Shown here one piece after another: positions 44,709-54,741 of a stretch of DNA of 64,000 nt. This DNA is from Candidatus Bathycorpusculum hydrogenotrophicum (GTDB lineage Archaea; Thermoproteota; Bathyarchaeia; Bathyarchaeales; Bathycorpusculaceae). The position numbers were made by a program, and so were the translations under genes. The notes under the pieces are model-generated. The model made no database searches. It saw nothing but the letters and a program-made list of their open reading frames with translations, and was not told the origin of the DNA. The stretch is taken from the NCBI GenBank assembly GCA_009783705.1, contig WRCX01000002.1, positions 22,785-86,784 on the forward strand, in the 5' to 3' direction. Position 1 is the first letter of the stretch, and each line of letters begins with the position of its first letter.

Positions 44709-45401
44709 ATGAGCCGGGTTTGGATAATCTGCAAAAAGATCTTTAGTTTAACTCTGATTTTTAACGCACTCTTGACTATAGCCTGTGCAGTGAGTATTCT
44801 CTCAAGTGTCTACTGGATTTATCCGGGTTGGAAACCTTTTAGTCCCTACCTTGTTGATGGCTATGTGTTTTGGGTCGTTATCGTTGCAGCAGTTCTAAAT
44901 GTTTTTCCAAGTGCACTCTTGGGACGAAAATTGCACACGGGCAGGTTTCTTTTCCATCACTATGTATATGGTTTTCTTGTTTTAGCAGTTGGCACCATTT
45001 ATGTCACTTTTTTTACGCCTGTATCGGTAGCAACTATTTTTTTGGTCAACAACACCGTTGCCTCGGTGAATGCGGGTCGGTTTCTGTTGCTGGGCGGATT
45101 AACATTGCTCCTTGATGATTTGCCCGATGTCTCCAAACACATAGAGACAGCCCTTAATCATATGAAAGCAGGAGCGTTTCGTATTAGAAAATTAATCATT
45201 GCCGCCCAACTCGGAACAGGAGTTATCTCGTTGTATTTGTTTGTTGCAGTATGTGTTGCCATGATTCAGGTGCCAGAATGGGTAACATTAGCCAACTTTA
45301 TCCTAATCCTTACTACTTTTATCACATCAGTATGCTCATTTATCTTTGTAAAGAGAAAAGTTTGGGATAGTATTATGATCAAACAAGAAAATACGCATTA
45401 G
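44709..45401 (+). CDS. Multi-pass membrane protein of unknown function
   Basis: A 230-residue protein with about six hydrophobic segments (near 12-36, 52-70, 84-104, 106-136, 165-187 and 193-215). A conserved-looking motif GRKLHTGRFLFHHYVYGF lies between helices 2 and 3 and LLLDDLPDVSKH after helix 4; His and Asp clusters of this type occur in membrane enzymes, but I recognise no family. It is convergent with the ABC exporter operon. Confidence 0.6.
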   Translation: MSRVWIICKKIFSLTLIFNALLTIACAVSILSSVYWIYPGWKPFSPYLVDGYVFWVVIVAAVLNVFPSALLGRKLHTGRFLFHHYVYGFLVLAVGTIYVTFFTPVSVATIFLVNNTVASVNAGRFLLLGGLTLLLDDLPDVSKHIETALNHMKAGAFRIRKLIIAAQLGTGVISLYLFVAVCVAMIQVPEWVTLANFILILTTFITSVCSFIFVKRKVWDSIMIKQENTH

Positions 45402-45429
45402 AGCGTCTTGGATCTGGGGTAAAAGGGGT

Positions 45430-45650
45430 TTATGGGGGGATGACGCCCATGCGGCTACATTCTTCTTTTAGGCTGTCGCGGAGTTGTTTGAGGCTTAGCC
45501 GTTTATGTGCGTATTCGTCGCCATCGATTTTGTCTGTGCGTAAATCGGTGTCAAGTTGAGCTATCTGTGAGTTAATTTCTATGATGCGTGCTTTAATCTG
45601 ATCTACATACGAAGCGGCGGCTTTTTCTTGTCCAATAACCTCTGAGGGGG
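45430..45650 (-). other. Displaced coiled-coil tail of the ABC ATPase (frameshift)
   Basis: In the frame one base off from the ATPase end, the minus strand reads APSEVIGQEKAAASYVDQIK through to RLSLKQLRDSLKEE and RMGVIPP, then a stop at 45430. No ATG, GTG or TTG opens this frame. Adding one C at the gcctag where the ATPase now stops would fuse it as a C-terminal coiled coil of about 73 residues. Confidence 0.6.
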
Positions 45651-46331
45651 CTAGGCAGTTTTTATGACGCCGTCTTCGATACGCAGAATTCTACTAGAAA
45701 CGCGGGCAACGCTTGGGTCATGGGTAACCATGATGATGGTTTTTCCTAGTTCTTGGTTGATCTTGACCAGATGCTCTGCGATGATTCGTGCATTAGCGGT
45801 GTCTAATTCACCGGTAGGTTCGTCTGCTAAAAGAATTGGGGCATCGTTTGCTAGTGCGGAGGCTATGGCGATTCTTTGTTGTTCACCACCACTGAGGTCC
45901 TCTGGCTTATGGTCAGCTCGGGCGTCTAAACCAACAATATTTAGGAGTTCCTGTACACGTTTTTTGCGTTTATCGCGTTTGACACCTGAGGCTACCATGG
46001 AGAATTCAATGTTTTCCTGTGCGGTAAGCGTGGGGATTAGGTTGAGGTTTTGGAAGATGTGCCCGACCATTTTTCTGCGGAAATCAACCAGTTGTCGTAC
46101 AGAGAGGTTTGTAACGACTTTGTCTCCTACGGTAACTGTGCCAGCAGTGGCCTTGTCAAGTCCTCCGATTATATTTAGCAGGGTCGATTTGCCGCTACCG
46201 CTAGGACCAATGATGGAAATGAGTTCACCGGAGGATATTTCAAGGTTTAAACCTCTTAACGCCTGGACTTCGATGTGTCCAGTGTGGTGAATTTTAACCA
46301 AATCTTTTACTTTTATGTTTAATCCGCTCAT
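45651..46331 (-). CDS. MacB/LolD-type ABC exporter ATPase
   Basis: ATPase that powers the adjacent FtsX-like permease. Walker A is [12 protein letters not shown] (about residue 42), Q-loop IFQNLNLIPTLT, signature DLSGGEQQRIAIAS, Walker B ILLADEPTGELD and switch VTHDPS. The 226 residues form a complete nucleotide-binding domain. It overlaps the permease start region by four bases in the order permease-ATPase. Its stop is probably created by a one-base loss, because a coherent coiled-coil extension follows in another frame (45430-45650). Confidence 0.88.
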   Translation of the reverse strand: MSGLNIKVKDLVKIHHTGHIEVQALRGLNLEISSGELISIIGPSGSGKSTLLNIIGGLDKATAGTVTVGDKVVTNLSVRQLVDFRRKMVGHIFQNLNLIPTLTAQENIEFSMVASGVKRDKRKKRVQELLNIVGLDARADHKPEDLSGGEQQRIAIASALANDAPILLADEPTGELDTANARIIAEHLVKINQELGKTIIMVTHDPSVARVSSRILRIEDGVIKTA

Positions 46332-49155
46332 CTTGTTCTAACCATCTTTTCTAGTTTAGTAACATACTGACTAGTCATAACTAAAATTGCACCTATTGTG
46401 GACGCATATATGAGAGCAGCGTAGGTTCCTATGACAACAAAAGCGTTAGATGGGAAAACTAGGCGCTGAGTTACTAGATTGTAGGAGTTGATGTATACGT
46501 TGCTCGCAGTTATATTGCCATATATGACAATTACGCCAACCACTATTCCCAAGATTACTGCAAAGGTAATGATTGCCAAACTCTCAGAGAGAAACATCCA
46601 TACAAGTTGTCTAAAAGATAAGCCGCGTACACTCATCAAAGTAGCTTCGCGACTACGTTCTTTTAAGCTAACTATAGCTATCAAGGCGGTACCAACTGAA
46701 GCTGAGAGAACAGCAAAGATAAGACCAAAATTCTGCAACTCTAGAATTTGGAGATCGTTGTAAGTGTTAAGATTATCCATTTCAACTGAACGCCGCCACT
46801 GCTCATCAAAGGATTGAACGCCATATACATCTAAGTATAGAGCGCGAATTTGATTTGCGACATCGGTGCCATTGACACCTGGTTCTATGCTGATTAAGAT
46901 TTTGGAAGACCAATATTCTAAGACATAGATATCACTGCCCTCAGTCATGTTAAACAGATCTCGAGGTACATAAGAACAAAATGGCGAATAGAGAGTTTGA
47001 ACCCCGTTGATGTAAGAGTAGGAATTGCTGTTGTCTTGAGGTTCAGGGCCAAAGAATCCCACAACCCGTAGTTGTCGTGCACAGGAAGAGAAATCCACAG
47101 CTATCTCATCGTAGAGCTTGAGATCAAGCTGTTTGGCAACAGTCCGATCTAAAATGATAGTATTGTTGTTTGATTTTAACTCAGCAAGCATCTGATTCAT
47201 GCTTGGGCCACCGCTAAACCAACCATCTTCATAGTAAGCACACTCAGCCCACGCATCTGGTTCTATGGTTCGCACACTCATATAACTAGTCCTATCTCCC
47301 ACTGAAAAGGCAGTAAGAGAGCGCTCTATGGTTGCATTGCGTATACCAGATACGTTCTGGGTTATATTACTAAGAATTTCTTGACTCCTAGTCACATTAG
47401 CCACCGACACGCTTATGTCAGCGCCAACATTGTTGTGGACATTACGCTCAATATAGTCCTCTTGACTGGCTATTTGTCCGGTAACTTGGACACTAAGACC
47501 AATAATTAGAGCGATCAAAAAGGCTATGGCTGCCAAGCGTGCGGGATTTCGCCTAACGTTCTTTGCGGCCAAAGCACCCAAGTCACCCATAGCTGAGGAA
47601 ATCTTTGTTGTTACCGCTTGGAATTTAGTTGAATCAAGAATGACAAGTTTTGTGAAGCCCCAGAAGAACAGCAAAGGACCGATGTAGGTCATAGCCTGAT
47701 CAAATATAACCACTGGAACTGAGAGCACAGAAACAAACATGTTCCCCTGGAAGCTCATTTGATTAAACAGATACTGAACGTTCACACCTAATAGAAATAT
47801 GACAATCTTGTAGCTACCCAATATTAGAGCAACTAGTGGAAATATTTTTCGTGAGGGTTTGCTTGGAGGCATATAATTACGAAGAGCATCAACTGCAGCT
47901 ATCTTTGAGGCTTTACGAGCCGATAAAAATACTGCCGCAACAGCCAAAACAACGGCAAAAATAATGGTAGTTACTGCGACTATAGGATTTAACAGAGTTG
48001 AACTGAAAATATGAGCCACATTAACTGTACCGAGATAATATTGGTTTAAGAGTAAACCGCCAAAGGTACCCAATAAACCGCCGATTAGACCAATCACTAA
48101 TGCTTCTGTTAAAAACATCCGTTGAATTTGTCCGCTTGAGAGACCTTTTGTTGAGAGTAAACCAATCTCCCGTCTGCGAATGTTAAAGGACACATCAGAA
48201 ACGGTATAGCCCAAATACCAAGCAACAAAGAAGATGGGTATAGAAACCATAATAAAACCATTGAGCATATTTTGAGAATCATAGTTATATGACCATAGAG
48301 CACTGCGGAGCATATTGTCGACCCAGCCCCAAGAGAGATAGTTACCAAGAACACGATTTTGGATGTTAGTAGCTACTCGGTCAACGTTATTTATTGATTC
48401 TTGGATATTGAAAGGACTGATGAGATCTTCTCGGTCCACATCGATGATAAATCCTATTTGAGTAGTGCCACAACCATCCAATGTGGAAGTCCACATCTTT
48501 GTAAGTGTGCTCTCCCAGCCAATAATCAATAAATCACTCCGATAACCGCTAAAGTCAATAGAATTACCCCGGAGGTTATCTGTACAGTATGCATAACCGT
48601 CATCGGTTAATTCTGCAAATCCAGCCACTGTCAAGTTAACGGCGAAAGTTGAGGCGTTGTCGTATTTTGGCTGGTAGAAAGTCATCTGAGTGGTAATGAC
48701 ATCACCAATGGCGGTTCGATTTGCAAGCTGTGTGCCAGTTATGATGTAGGTATAATTTTCAGGTATACCGTCACTGGGTTTGTTTAGCCATTCATCATAA
48801 ATTCGAGAGTTATTGGGAAAACTTATCATCGGCACAGAAAGAAGACAATTGGTATAGTTATCAGCTGGGAACCCTAAATCTTGCCAAGACCGAGACACTA
48901 TCTCAACATCTGTGACACCTTGACATTAAGTATATCTTGCACTACTAAGGGCACGTTTGTGTAGTTGAACTGGTTCTGGAACGTCATATCAGCTTTGAGG
49001 GAGCCAAGATGCTTGTTAAACGACTGATCAGATGCTATATCTGATTTTACCCATATGCCAGCGAAAAATGTTGCTGCCAAGGTTATACCGATTAACAGAG
49101 CGGTGAAAAGTTTCCAGTTGCGAAACACATGCCTAATGGGATACATTAGCGACAT
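46328..49155 (-). pseudogene. FtsX/MacB-like ABC permease, frameshifted near the N-terminus
   Basis: Permease of about 940 residues split into frames 48898-49155 and 46328-48898. The first frame has the cytoplasmic start and helix 1 (RNWKLFTALLIGITLAATFF) and part of the outer domain. The second has the rest of the outer domain, helix clusters typical of FtsX domains (near 222-245, 275-300, 318-340), a second outer domain and three final helices. Adding one G in the ggtg at about 48920 restores VKGVTDVEIVSRSW. It lies directly upstream of the ATPase. The two-FtsX-domain layout suggests lipoprotein or surface-peptide export rather than import. Confidence 0.8.
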
Positions 49156-49379
49156 TGCAATTCTCTTTCTACCTTACTCTGTGTAGTGATATTAAGTTTA
49201 CGCACAGATCGTATAGAGCTATCAAACAGCACTCAACAAAGTAGCCATCCGAAATTTAGACTCAAAAATCCGATTCCCAAAAAAAGATGACACGAACGCA
49301 ACAAAAAGAAATACACACCACAGATAAACTGCATCAACTACATTTTTCATATTCTTAACTGTGCCAATACAACAATACA

Positions 49380-50012
49380 TCAGATTTCAAGGGGTTGTGT
49401 TTGTTTAAGTGAGTGAAAAGTGACTGCCAGAAGTATAAAGGCCACATATACCATAAGGGAACCGGAAAACATCACTGTTGTTACCGCAAGTGACCCATTG
49501 AACGATGTGTTTAGAACAATTAGCAAAATTTGATTCACTACAATGACCACAGCTGTACATACCAATGGAACTATTGAACCAATAAACAACATTATGCCTG
49601 CGGAGCGAAAGAGGCGCTTGCCAGAGCAGGCCGCCAATGTGTTAAGTGTACGTCGATAGAACAAAGCCATCAACAAGATAAAGCTGAATGCTACAACGCC
49701 ATTAAAACCTATCAGCGGAGTGATTTGTCGGGTTATTATGGTTCCTGAGTCAGTGGTTGATATAACAACTGAGGGGAAATATAAGCTAAGAAGAAAACTA
49801 ATCAGAGTGACAGTTAGCACATAGAGACCAACTATACCAAAAATCGTGCCTACGGCGGCGTTACGGTAAATACTACGGTCTTTGTATTGTTCGACGAAAA
49901 CTCTCATGCCCCAGAGAACAAGAACAAGCCCAAAGATGTTTAATATTGGAATTAACAACAGAACCGAGCCTATTTTAGCTAAAAGATTATTTGAGGTACT
50001 AACGCCACTCAT
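49380..50012 (-). CDS. DUF996-like membrane protein
   Basis: A 210-residue archaeal membrane protein. LLAKIGSVLLLIPILNIFGLVLVLWGMRVF at the N-terminus followed by YKDRSIYRNAAVGTIFGIVGL is the DUF996 signature. About five helices are visible. No function is known for the family. It is divergent from the nicotinate phosphoribosyltransferase gene. Confidence 0.7.
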   Translation of the reverse strand: MSGVSTSNNLLAKIGSVLLLIPILNIFGLVLVLWGMRVFVEQYKDRSIYRNAAVGTIFGIVGLYVLTVTLISFLLSLYFPSVVISTTDSGTIITRQITPLIGFNGVVAFSFILLMALFYRRTLNTLAACSGKRLFRSAGIMLFIGSIVPLVCTAVVIVVNQILLIVLNTSFNGSLAVTTVMFSGSLMVYVAFILLAVTFHSLKQTQPLEI

Positions 50013-50169
50013 AAATGCCCATCATCAAGTAAGCCATATCTTTCATCAGGATAAACTTTTATGATACCCAGTGCAGAATTCCACCGAAACTCGGGCAGAA
50101 AGTATTAAATCAATGCGACACCTCAACTTAGCCATGAGTGCTTTTCTGGGATACTTAAATGAGAAGAAC

Positions 50170-51519
50170 ATGAGTCTTTTCACTGATTATTATGAGCTCA
50201 CCATGTGTGCAGCTTATTATGATAATCAAAATTTTGAGCCGGCAACCTTTGATCTTTTTATTCGACGTCTCCCTCAAAATAGAAATTATTTTCTCTTTGC
50301 AGGCCTAGAAGAAGTACTAAATTATCTGCAAAACATCAAATTTACTGATGAACAGCTGGGTTACTTAGAAAAGCAGGGGTTTAAAGCAGACTTTTTAGAG
50401 CATATGAGGAATTTTAGGTTTACAGGTGAGGTTTGGGCGGTTCCTGAGGGGACGGTTGCTTTTCCCAATGAGCCGCTTTTGCGTATAACTGCACCTATTA
50501 TTGAGGCTCAGCTTGTTGAGACTTTTTTGTTGAATTCGATTAATCTGCAGACAATGATTGCCACCAAGGCTAGTCGGGTCGTGGAAGCGGCTCAGGGCAG
50601 ATCTGTTATTGAATTTGGTCTGCGAAGAGAGCCCGGTGTCGATGCGGGTATGAAAGTAGCCCGCTCCAGCTACATCGCGGGTTGTCGGGGAACCAGCAAT
50701 GTCTTGGCAGGTATGGTTTATGGTATTCCTGTGTTTGGTACCATGGCACATAGTTTTATCATGTCTTATCCCAGAGAAATTGATGCTTTTCGGGCTTTTT
50801 TGAAAACTTTTCCCAATAAAACAACTCTGCTCATCGATACCTATGATGATATAGCAGGGGCAGAAAAAGCAGCCATGGTTGCCAAAGAATTAGCGGCAAA
50901 GGGGATTTGTTTGGGCGGAGTACGGCTGGATAGCGGCGATTTGACGGAATCGAGCCGAAAAATTCGGGAAATATTGGATAATCAGGGGTTGCAGTACGTC
51001 AAAGTTTTTGCCAGTGGAGATCTTGATGAATACAAAATCACAGAGTTGCTCGAGAAAGCTGCACCGATTGATTCGTTTGGTGTAGGTACTAAAATGGGAA
51101 CCAGCGCGGATCGGCCCTATCTTGATGTTATTTATAAACTCTGTGAAACACAAAACACCGATAAGAGTTTCTCCCCTATTATGAAACTTAGTAAGGATAA
51201 AAATACTCTGCCGGGGCGCAAACAGGTTTATCGCTTTCGAAACAATGATGGGACTTTCAAAAAAGATGTAATTACCCTCGCAGATGAGTCCTCAGAGGGT
51301 GAGGCGATGCTTATTAAAGTTATGGATAAGGGAAAATTAATGTCTAGTTTGCCATCGCTTGAGGAGATTCGGGGGTTTGCAACCAAAAATATAGCACAAC
51401 TGCCGCAGAAATACAAAACAGTGATTGATGCCCCGCTCTATCCGGTTGAGTTGAGTGAAAAGTTACAAAAGTTAGTCGAAGTGCTAAAACAACAAATAGC
51501 AGAAAAAGAGCATCTATAG
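50170..51519 (+). CDS. pncB: Nicotinate phosphoribosyltransferase
   Basis: NAD salvage enzyme joining nicotinate to PRPP. Motifs are LFTDYYELTMCAAYYD at the N-terminus, FDLFIRRLPQNRNYFLFAGLEE, EFGLRREPGVDAGM with the substrate-binding Arg residues, GTMAHSFIMSY with the phosphorylated His, LIDTYDD and GVRLDSGDL, then ASGDLDEYKI and GVGTKMGTS. The ATG at 50170 is chosen because the family begins a few residues before LTD; the frame extends to a GTG at 50071, but a TATA-like box at about 50053-50063 would put that codon before the transcript start. Confidence 0.92.
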   Translation: MSLFTDYYELTMCAAYYDNQNFEPATFDLFIRRLPQNRNYFLFAGLEEVLNYLQNIKFTDEQLGYLEKQGFKADFLEHMRNFRFTGEVWAVPEGTVAFPNEPLLRITAPIIEAQLVETFLLNSINLQTMIATKASRVVEAAQGRSVIEFGLRREPGVDAGMKVARSSYIAGCRGTSNVLAGMVYGIPVFGTMAHSFIMSYPREIDAFRAFLKTFPNKTTLLIDTYDDIAGAEKAAMVAKELAAKGICLGGVRLDSGDLTESSRKIREILDNQGLQYVKVFASGDLDEYKITELLEKAAPIDSFGVGTKMGTSADRPYLDVIYKLCETQNTDKSFSPIMKLSKDKNTLPGRKQVYRFRNNDGTFKKDVITLADESSEGEAMLIKVMDKGKLMSSLPSLEEIRGFATKNIAQLPQKYKTVIDAPLYPVELSEKLQKLVEVLKQQIAEKEHL

Positions 51520-52083
51520 CCAGATCAACAGGTTGTTCTATAGAAATCATTGAATGGCACAGCAAAGTAGCACAAATGTCGCTTTAGTTTGCTTGAAGGA
51601 CTTTTGCGTTTATCAGTAACTCGGTAACTTTTCAGATTTTAGTTTAGTTTAGTTTTAATGCTCTTTTGTTTGGTTGTGCCTTTTTGAGATAAAAAAATAT
51701 ACTGACGGCCGCAATGGCAAAGCTAATTGTTAGAATTATTGCCGCTAGGATAGTGCTTTGACCAGATTATATTTAATGTTGGTGTTTTATAGCGGAATAG
51801 GTTAACTTTTGCGTTGTGCTGTAGTGTTTGTTCTGATGGTAGTGTAGTGTTTTTGAGGAACAGCTCTGTTTATGTGCAAAAAAGATGTATGGTTGGTGTC
51901 TAAATGTGAAACTCGGCAAAAAATTATGCACACCTATTTTGCAAGGTGCAGATTTTAAACTATTCCACTATAGTTTGCTTTTTATGAGTTCTATTGCATA
52001 ATGTTTGAGGGCTTTTTGGTTAATTTAACCGTTTTTTGCTTTGTTACATGATCATTCAACATTTACTTGTATACAACACTAAA
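51520..52083. other. AT-rich stretch holding a surface-protein remnant
   Basis: About 560 bases with no intact gene. Apart from the minus-strand membrane-anchor remnant at 51644-51768, I see only AT-rich sequence and the promoter-distal side of the broken kelch gene. Confidence 0.4.
51644..51768 (-). pseudogene. Membrane-anchor remnant downstream of the broken kelch gene
   Basis: The minus strand reads STILAAIILTISFAIAAVSI, then FFYLKKAQPNKR and a stop at 51644, the same helix plus basic end as the anchors of the kelch protein at 18549 and the remnant at 6172. It lies about 315 bases beyond the present stop of the kelch gene, so it may be its lost anchor or debris of another copy. Confidence 0.45.
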
Positions 52084-53345
52084 TTATAATGCGGTCGGAG
52101 CAATAGTGGTGTTTAGAGAAGAGTTTGGGTTAGATGGTTGTGGTTTAGAAGTAAGTGTTTCTAAGGGGGAGGGTTCAGGTGAAATTTGTTCATGATATGA
52201 GTAGCCTATTGGAACATATTGCACACCTATTGGGAGATATTGCATGCCTAGGTTGGGGTCATATTGTGCGTTGTAAAAGGTTCCCATGTAGAAAGTGTCC
52301 TCAACAACAGCAATCAAGTGGCCAAAAGAGGGTCTATATGAGTCAGGTATAGTTTTTGAAGTTGACCAAGTGTTATCTTCTGGATTATAGGCCCAAGTAA
52401 ATGTTTGAAATGTGTTTAGGTCAAGTTGTTCTTGACCAAAAACATAGAGCCGTTTGGGTGCATAAATGCCTGAGGTTACGCCAACAGATTGAGAGTGGTG
52501 GAAACGTCTAACTGGAGGGCTGGGGTTGGCTTCACTCCAGATATCGGTTGTTGAATCATAAATGCTAAGACCTAACTCAGGCCAGTTCGTGTGTGGATTT
52601 GATTGCGAATGACCACCAAGTATCTTGTCGTCCACCACAATAACAAAGGAATAAACAGTTAGTGGTGGGTTGGCTTTTTTTGTCCATGTATTTAGAACTG
52701 GATTGTACATATGCATCTCTGTTATTTCCCCATTTTTGGTTATAACAAAAAGTTGGTTATTTAGCGCATAAACTTGCATATAGGTTGCTTCAACGGATAG
52801 GGAGGCTTTACTGCTCCATTTATCAGCAGATGGGCTATATACTGATATAATTCGCCATTTAGGCCTATAGCGAAAAGTTGGTCATCTACCACACCAATCT
52901 GTATGGGCGGGATGACTGATTCGACCTCAACGGGTACTGCAACTTTTTTGCTCCAACTGTCATTAATGGGATCGTAGGCCTCAACTGTATTGACATAGCG
53001 ATACACTATTACTGAGTTATAGTTCTCAACATGACCGCTTATGCAATAAATTTTGCCTTGATAAACAGCAACAAGAGGACTAGTTCTTGGTGTGGGTATA
53101 GAAGCTAAGGTGGTCCAGACATCAGTTTTCGGGTCATAAACTAGGGTAGGGTCACCACCGATAATGTAGATTTTATTATCCAAAACAACAGTTTCACCCG
53201 AAGGCATCGAGGGGGTATTAACGGGTCTGGGAGTTTTTGTATTCCAGGAGTACTCAACTAACTCAGAAGCTGAGACAGGACTAAAGACCAGCAGAAATGA
53301 GGCGCTTATGAGAAAAATTAATGTTAATGATAACGCTTTATTCAC
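52084..53345 (-). pseudogene. Kelch-repeat surface protein, frameshifted
   Basis: Signal peptide (NKALSLTLIFLISASFLLVF), the shared SASELVE.SWNTKTP start and four or more kelch units. It is split into frames ending 52761 and starting near 52860: the first frame runs off after GELYQY, while another frame supplies SPSADKWSSKASLSVEATYM and continues to 52084. One base lost near 52842 explains the break. The GTG at 53345 has ggtgg six bases upstream. It ends after a Pro/Ser/Asn linker with no membrane helix, unlike its paralogue at 18549; a possible anchor lies at 51644. Confidence 0.78.
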
Positions 53346-53535
53346 AGTTACCACCAATAACTCAGTTGCTTGTTAATTTTTAAACATTATGTTCACACAC
53401 AAAACATGGTTTCTTTGCATATTTTTGGGTAGGCGATATTTTGTTTAGGCTTTTGGGGGTTAGTCAACTGGTTGAATATGGCAAACACTTAATATTCTTC
53501 TTAGACGAACTTTAGGCAATTAAGAGGAAGAGCTC

Positions 53536-54741
53536 ATGATGCAAAACCGTCCAGCTATTGTTGCTGTCGGCAGAACCAAGTTTGGAGAGCACTATGGCAA
53601 AGAGCCTGAAAAGCTCATTGAGGAAGCTTGGCTTGCCGCATCTATGGAGTGTAACATAGAACGTAAAGATCTTGAAGCATGTTACATGTCTGATTGTTTT
53701 TTACCCATAACCAACAAATTAGGGCTCCAAGAGGGCTTTCTCTCCGAGCTCACAGAGCTACATGTACCTATGGAGGGCACGCGTAGTTTTAGTGCGGCCT
53801 TGTCGGCGGCTTGTCATGCAATTCAAGCAGGTGTCTACAATACGGTGCTTGTTGGGGGTCTTGAAAAGATGTCTGATCGCTGGGATAAAATCCGCGATGA
53901 CCTTATGTTGCTTGATGATCCGTGGAGTTACTTTGCAGGTGGAACCCCGGAGTCCAATCATGAACTGATGCTTCGAGCCTACATCAAAAAGCATGGTCTA
54001 ACAGGTAAAGATCAGGAACAATTAGAGGTCGCTCTAGCTCAGGTGGCCGTTAAAAATCATGCGAATGGGGCCAAAAACAAGTATGCCCAGTTTCAGCGCA
54101 AAATCACCATCGACCAAGTGCTAAGTGCCCGCAAGGCAGCTCGCAAACCATTGGGGCTCTATGATTTTGCACCCATCTCAGATGGTGCCACTGCACTAAT
54201 TCTCACAAGCGAGACCGTAGCTAAGCAAATGACTGATCGACCGGTCTTTGTTTTATCTATTGGTGCAGCAACGGATTATCTTAACTATCCTGCCCGAGAA
54301 GATCTCACCCATTTTGTGGCCGCAGAACTTGCAGTGAAACAGGCCTGTCAAACTGCCAAACTCTCAGTAGCAGATTTACAGCTTGTTCAAGTTAACGATC
54401 AATCCACTGCGATGGAGATGATCAGTCTCGAAGACTTAGGCTATGCCAAAGCGGGCTCTGCATGGAGAAGCCTCTACGAGAGCAACCAAACAGGGCAACT
54501 CAGCTACGAGTTTAACGGTAAACCAGTTCATGTGAACACTAATGGCGGGTTGAAAGCGGATGGAAATCCCTTGGGCGCAACTGGTGGGGCACAGTTCTTT
54601 GAGCTTTATCGCCAACTCCGAGGCGAAGCAGGCGAAAGACAAATCACCACACCAGAGGGTCTTAGACACGCTGCAACACTAGAGTTTGAGGGATTTGGAA
54701 CTAAGGCATATATGACAATTTTAGGAGAGAAAACACAATGA
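53536..54741 (+). CDS. Thiolase-fold protein without the usual catalytic residues
   Basis: A 401-residue archaeal thiolase-like protein (AVGRTKFGEHYG, LVGGLEKMSD, VAVKNHANGAKN, APISDGATALIL). In active thiolases the nucleophile sits in EAACASGG; here the aligned stretch is EGTRSFSA, placing Arg83 at the Cys. The HD.F histidine aligns with Asn in QVNDQSTAM and the GHPxGATG histidine is Asn344 (GNPLGATG). It overlaps the DUF35-HMGCS gene by four bases. Archaeal thiolase, DUF35 and HMG-CoA synthase form one channelling complex; this subunit may be structural only or use different chemistry. Confidence 0.85.
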   Translation: MMQNRPAIVAVGRTKFGEHYGKEPEKLIEEAWLAASMECNIERKDLEACYMSDCFLPITNKLGLQEGFLSELTELHVPMEGTRSFSAALSAACHAIQAGVYNTVLVGGLEKMSDRWDKIRDDLMLLDDPWSYFAGGTPESNHELMLRAYIKKHGLTGKDQEQLEVALAQVAVKNHANGAKNKYAQFQRKITIDQVLSARKAARKPLGLYDFAPISDGATALILTSETVAKQMTDRPVFVLSIGAATDYLNYPAREDLTHFVAAELAVKQACQTAKLSVADLQLVQVNDQSTAMEMISLEDLGYAKAGSAWRSLYESNQTGQLSYEFNGKPVHVNTNGGLKADGNPLGATGGAQFFELYRQLRGEAGERQITTPEGLRHAATLEFEGFGTKAYMTILGEKTQ

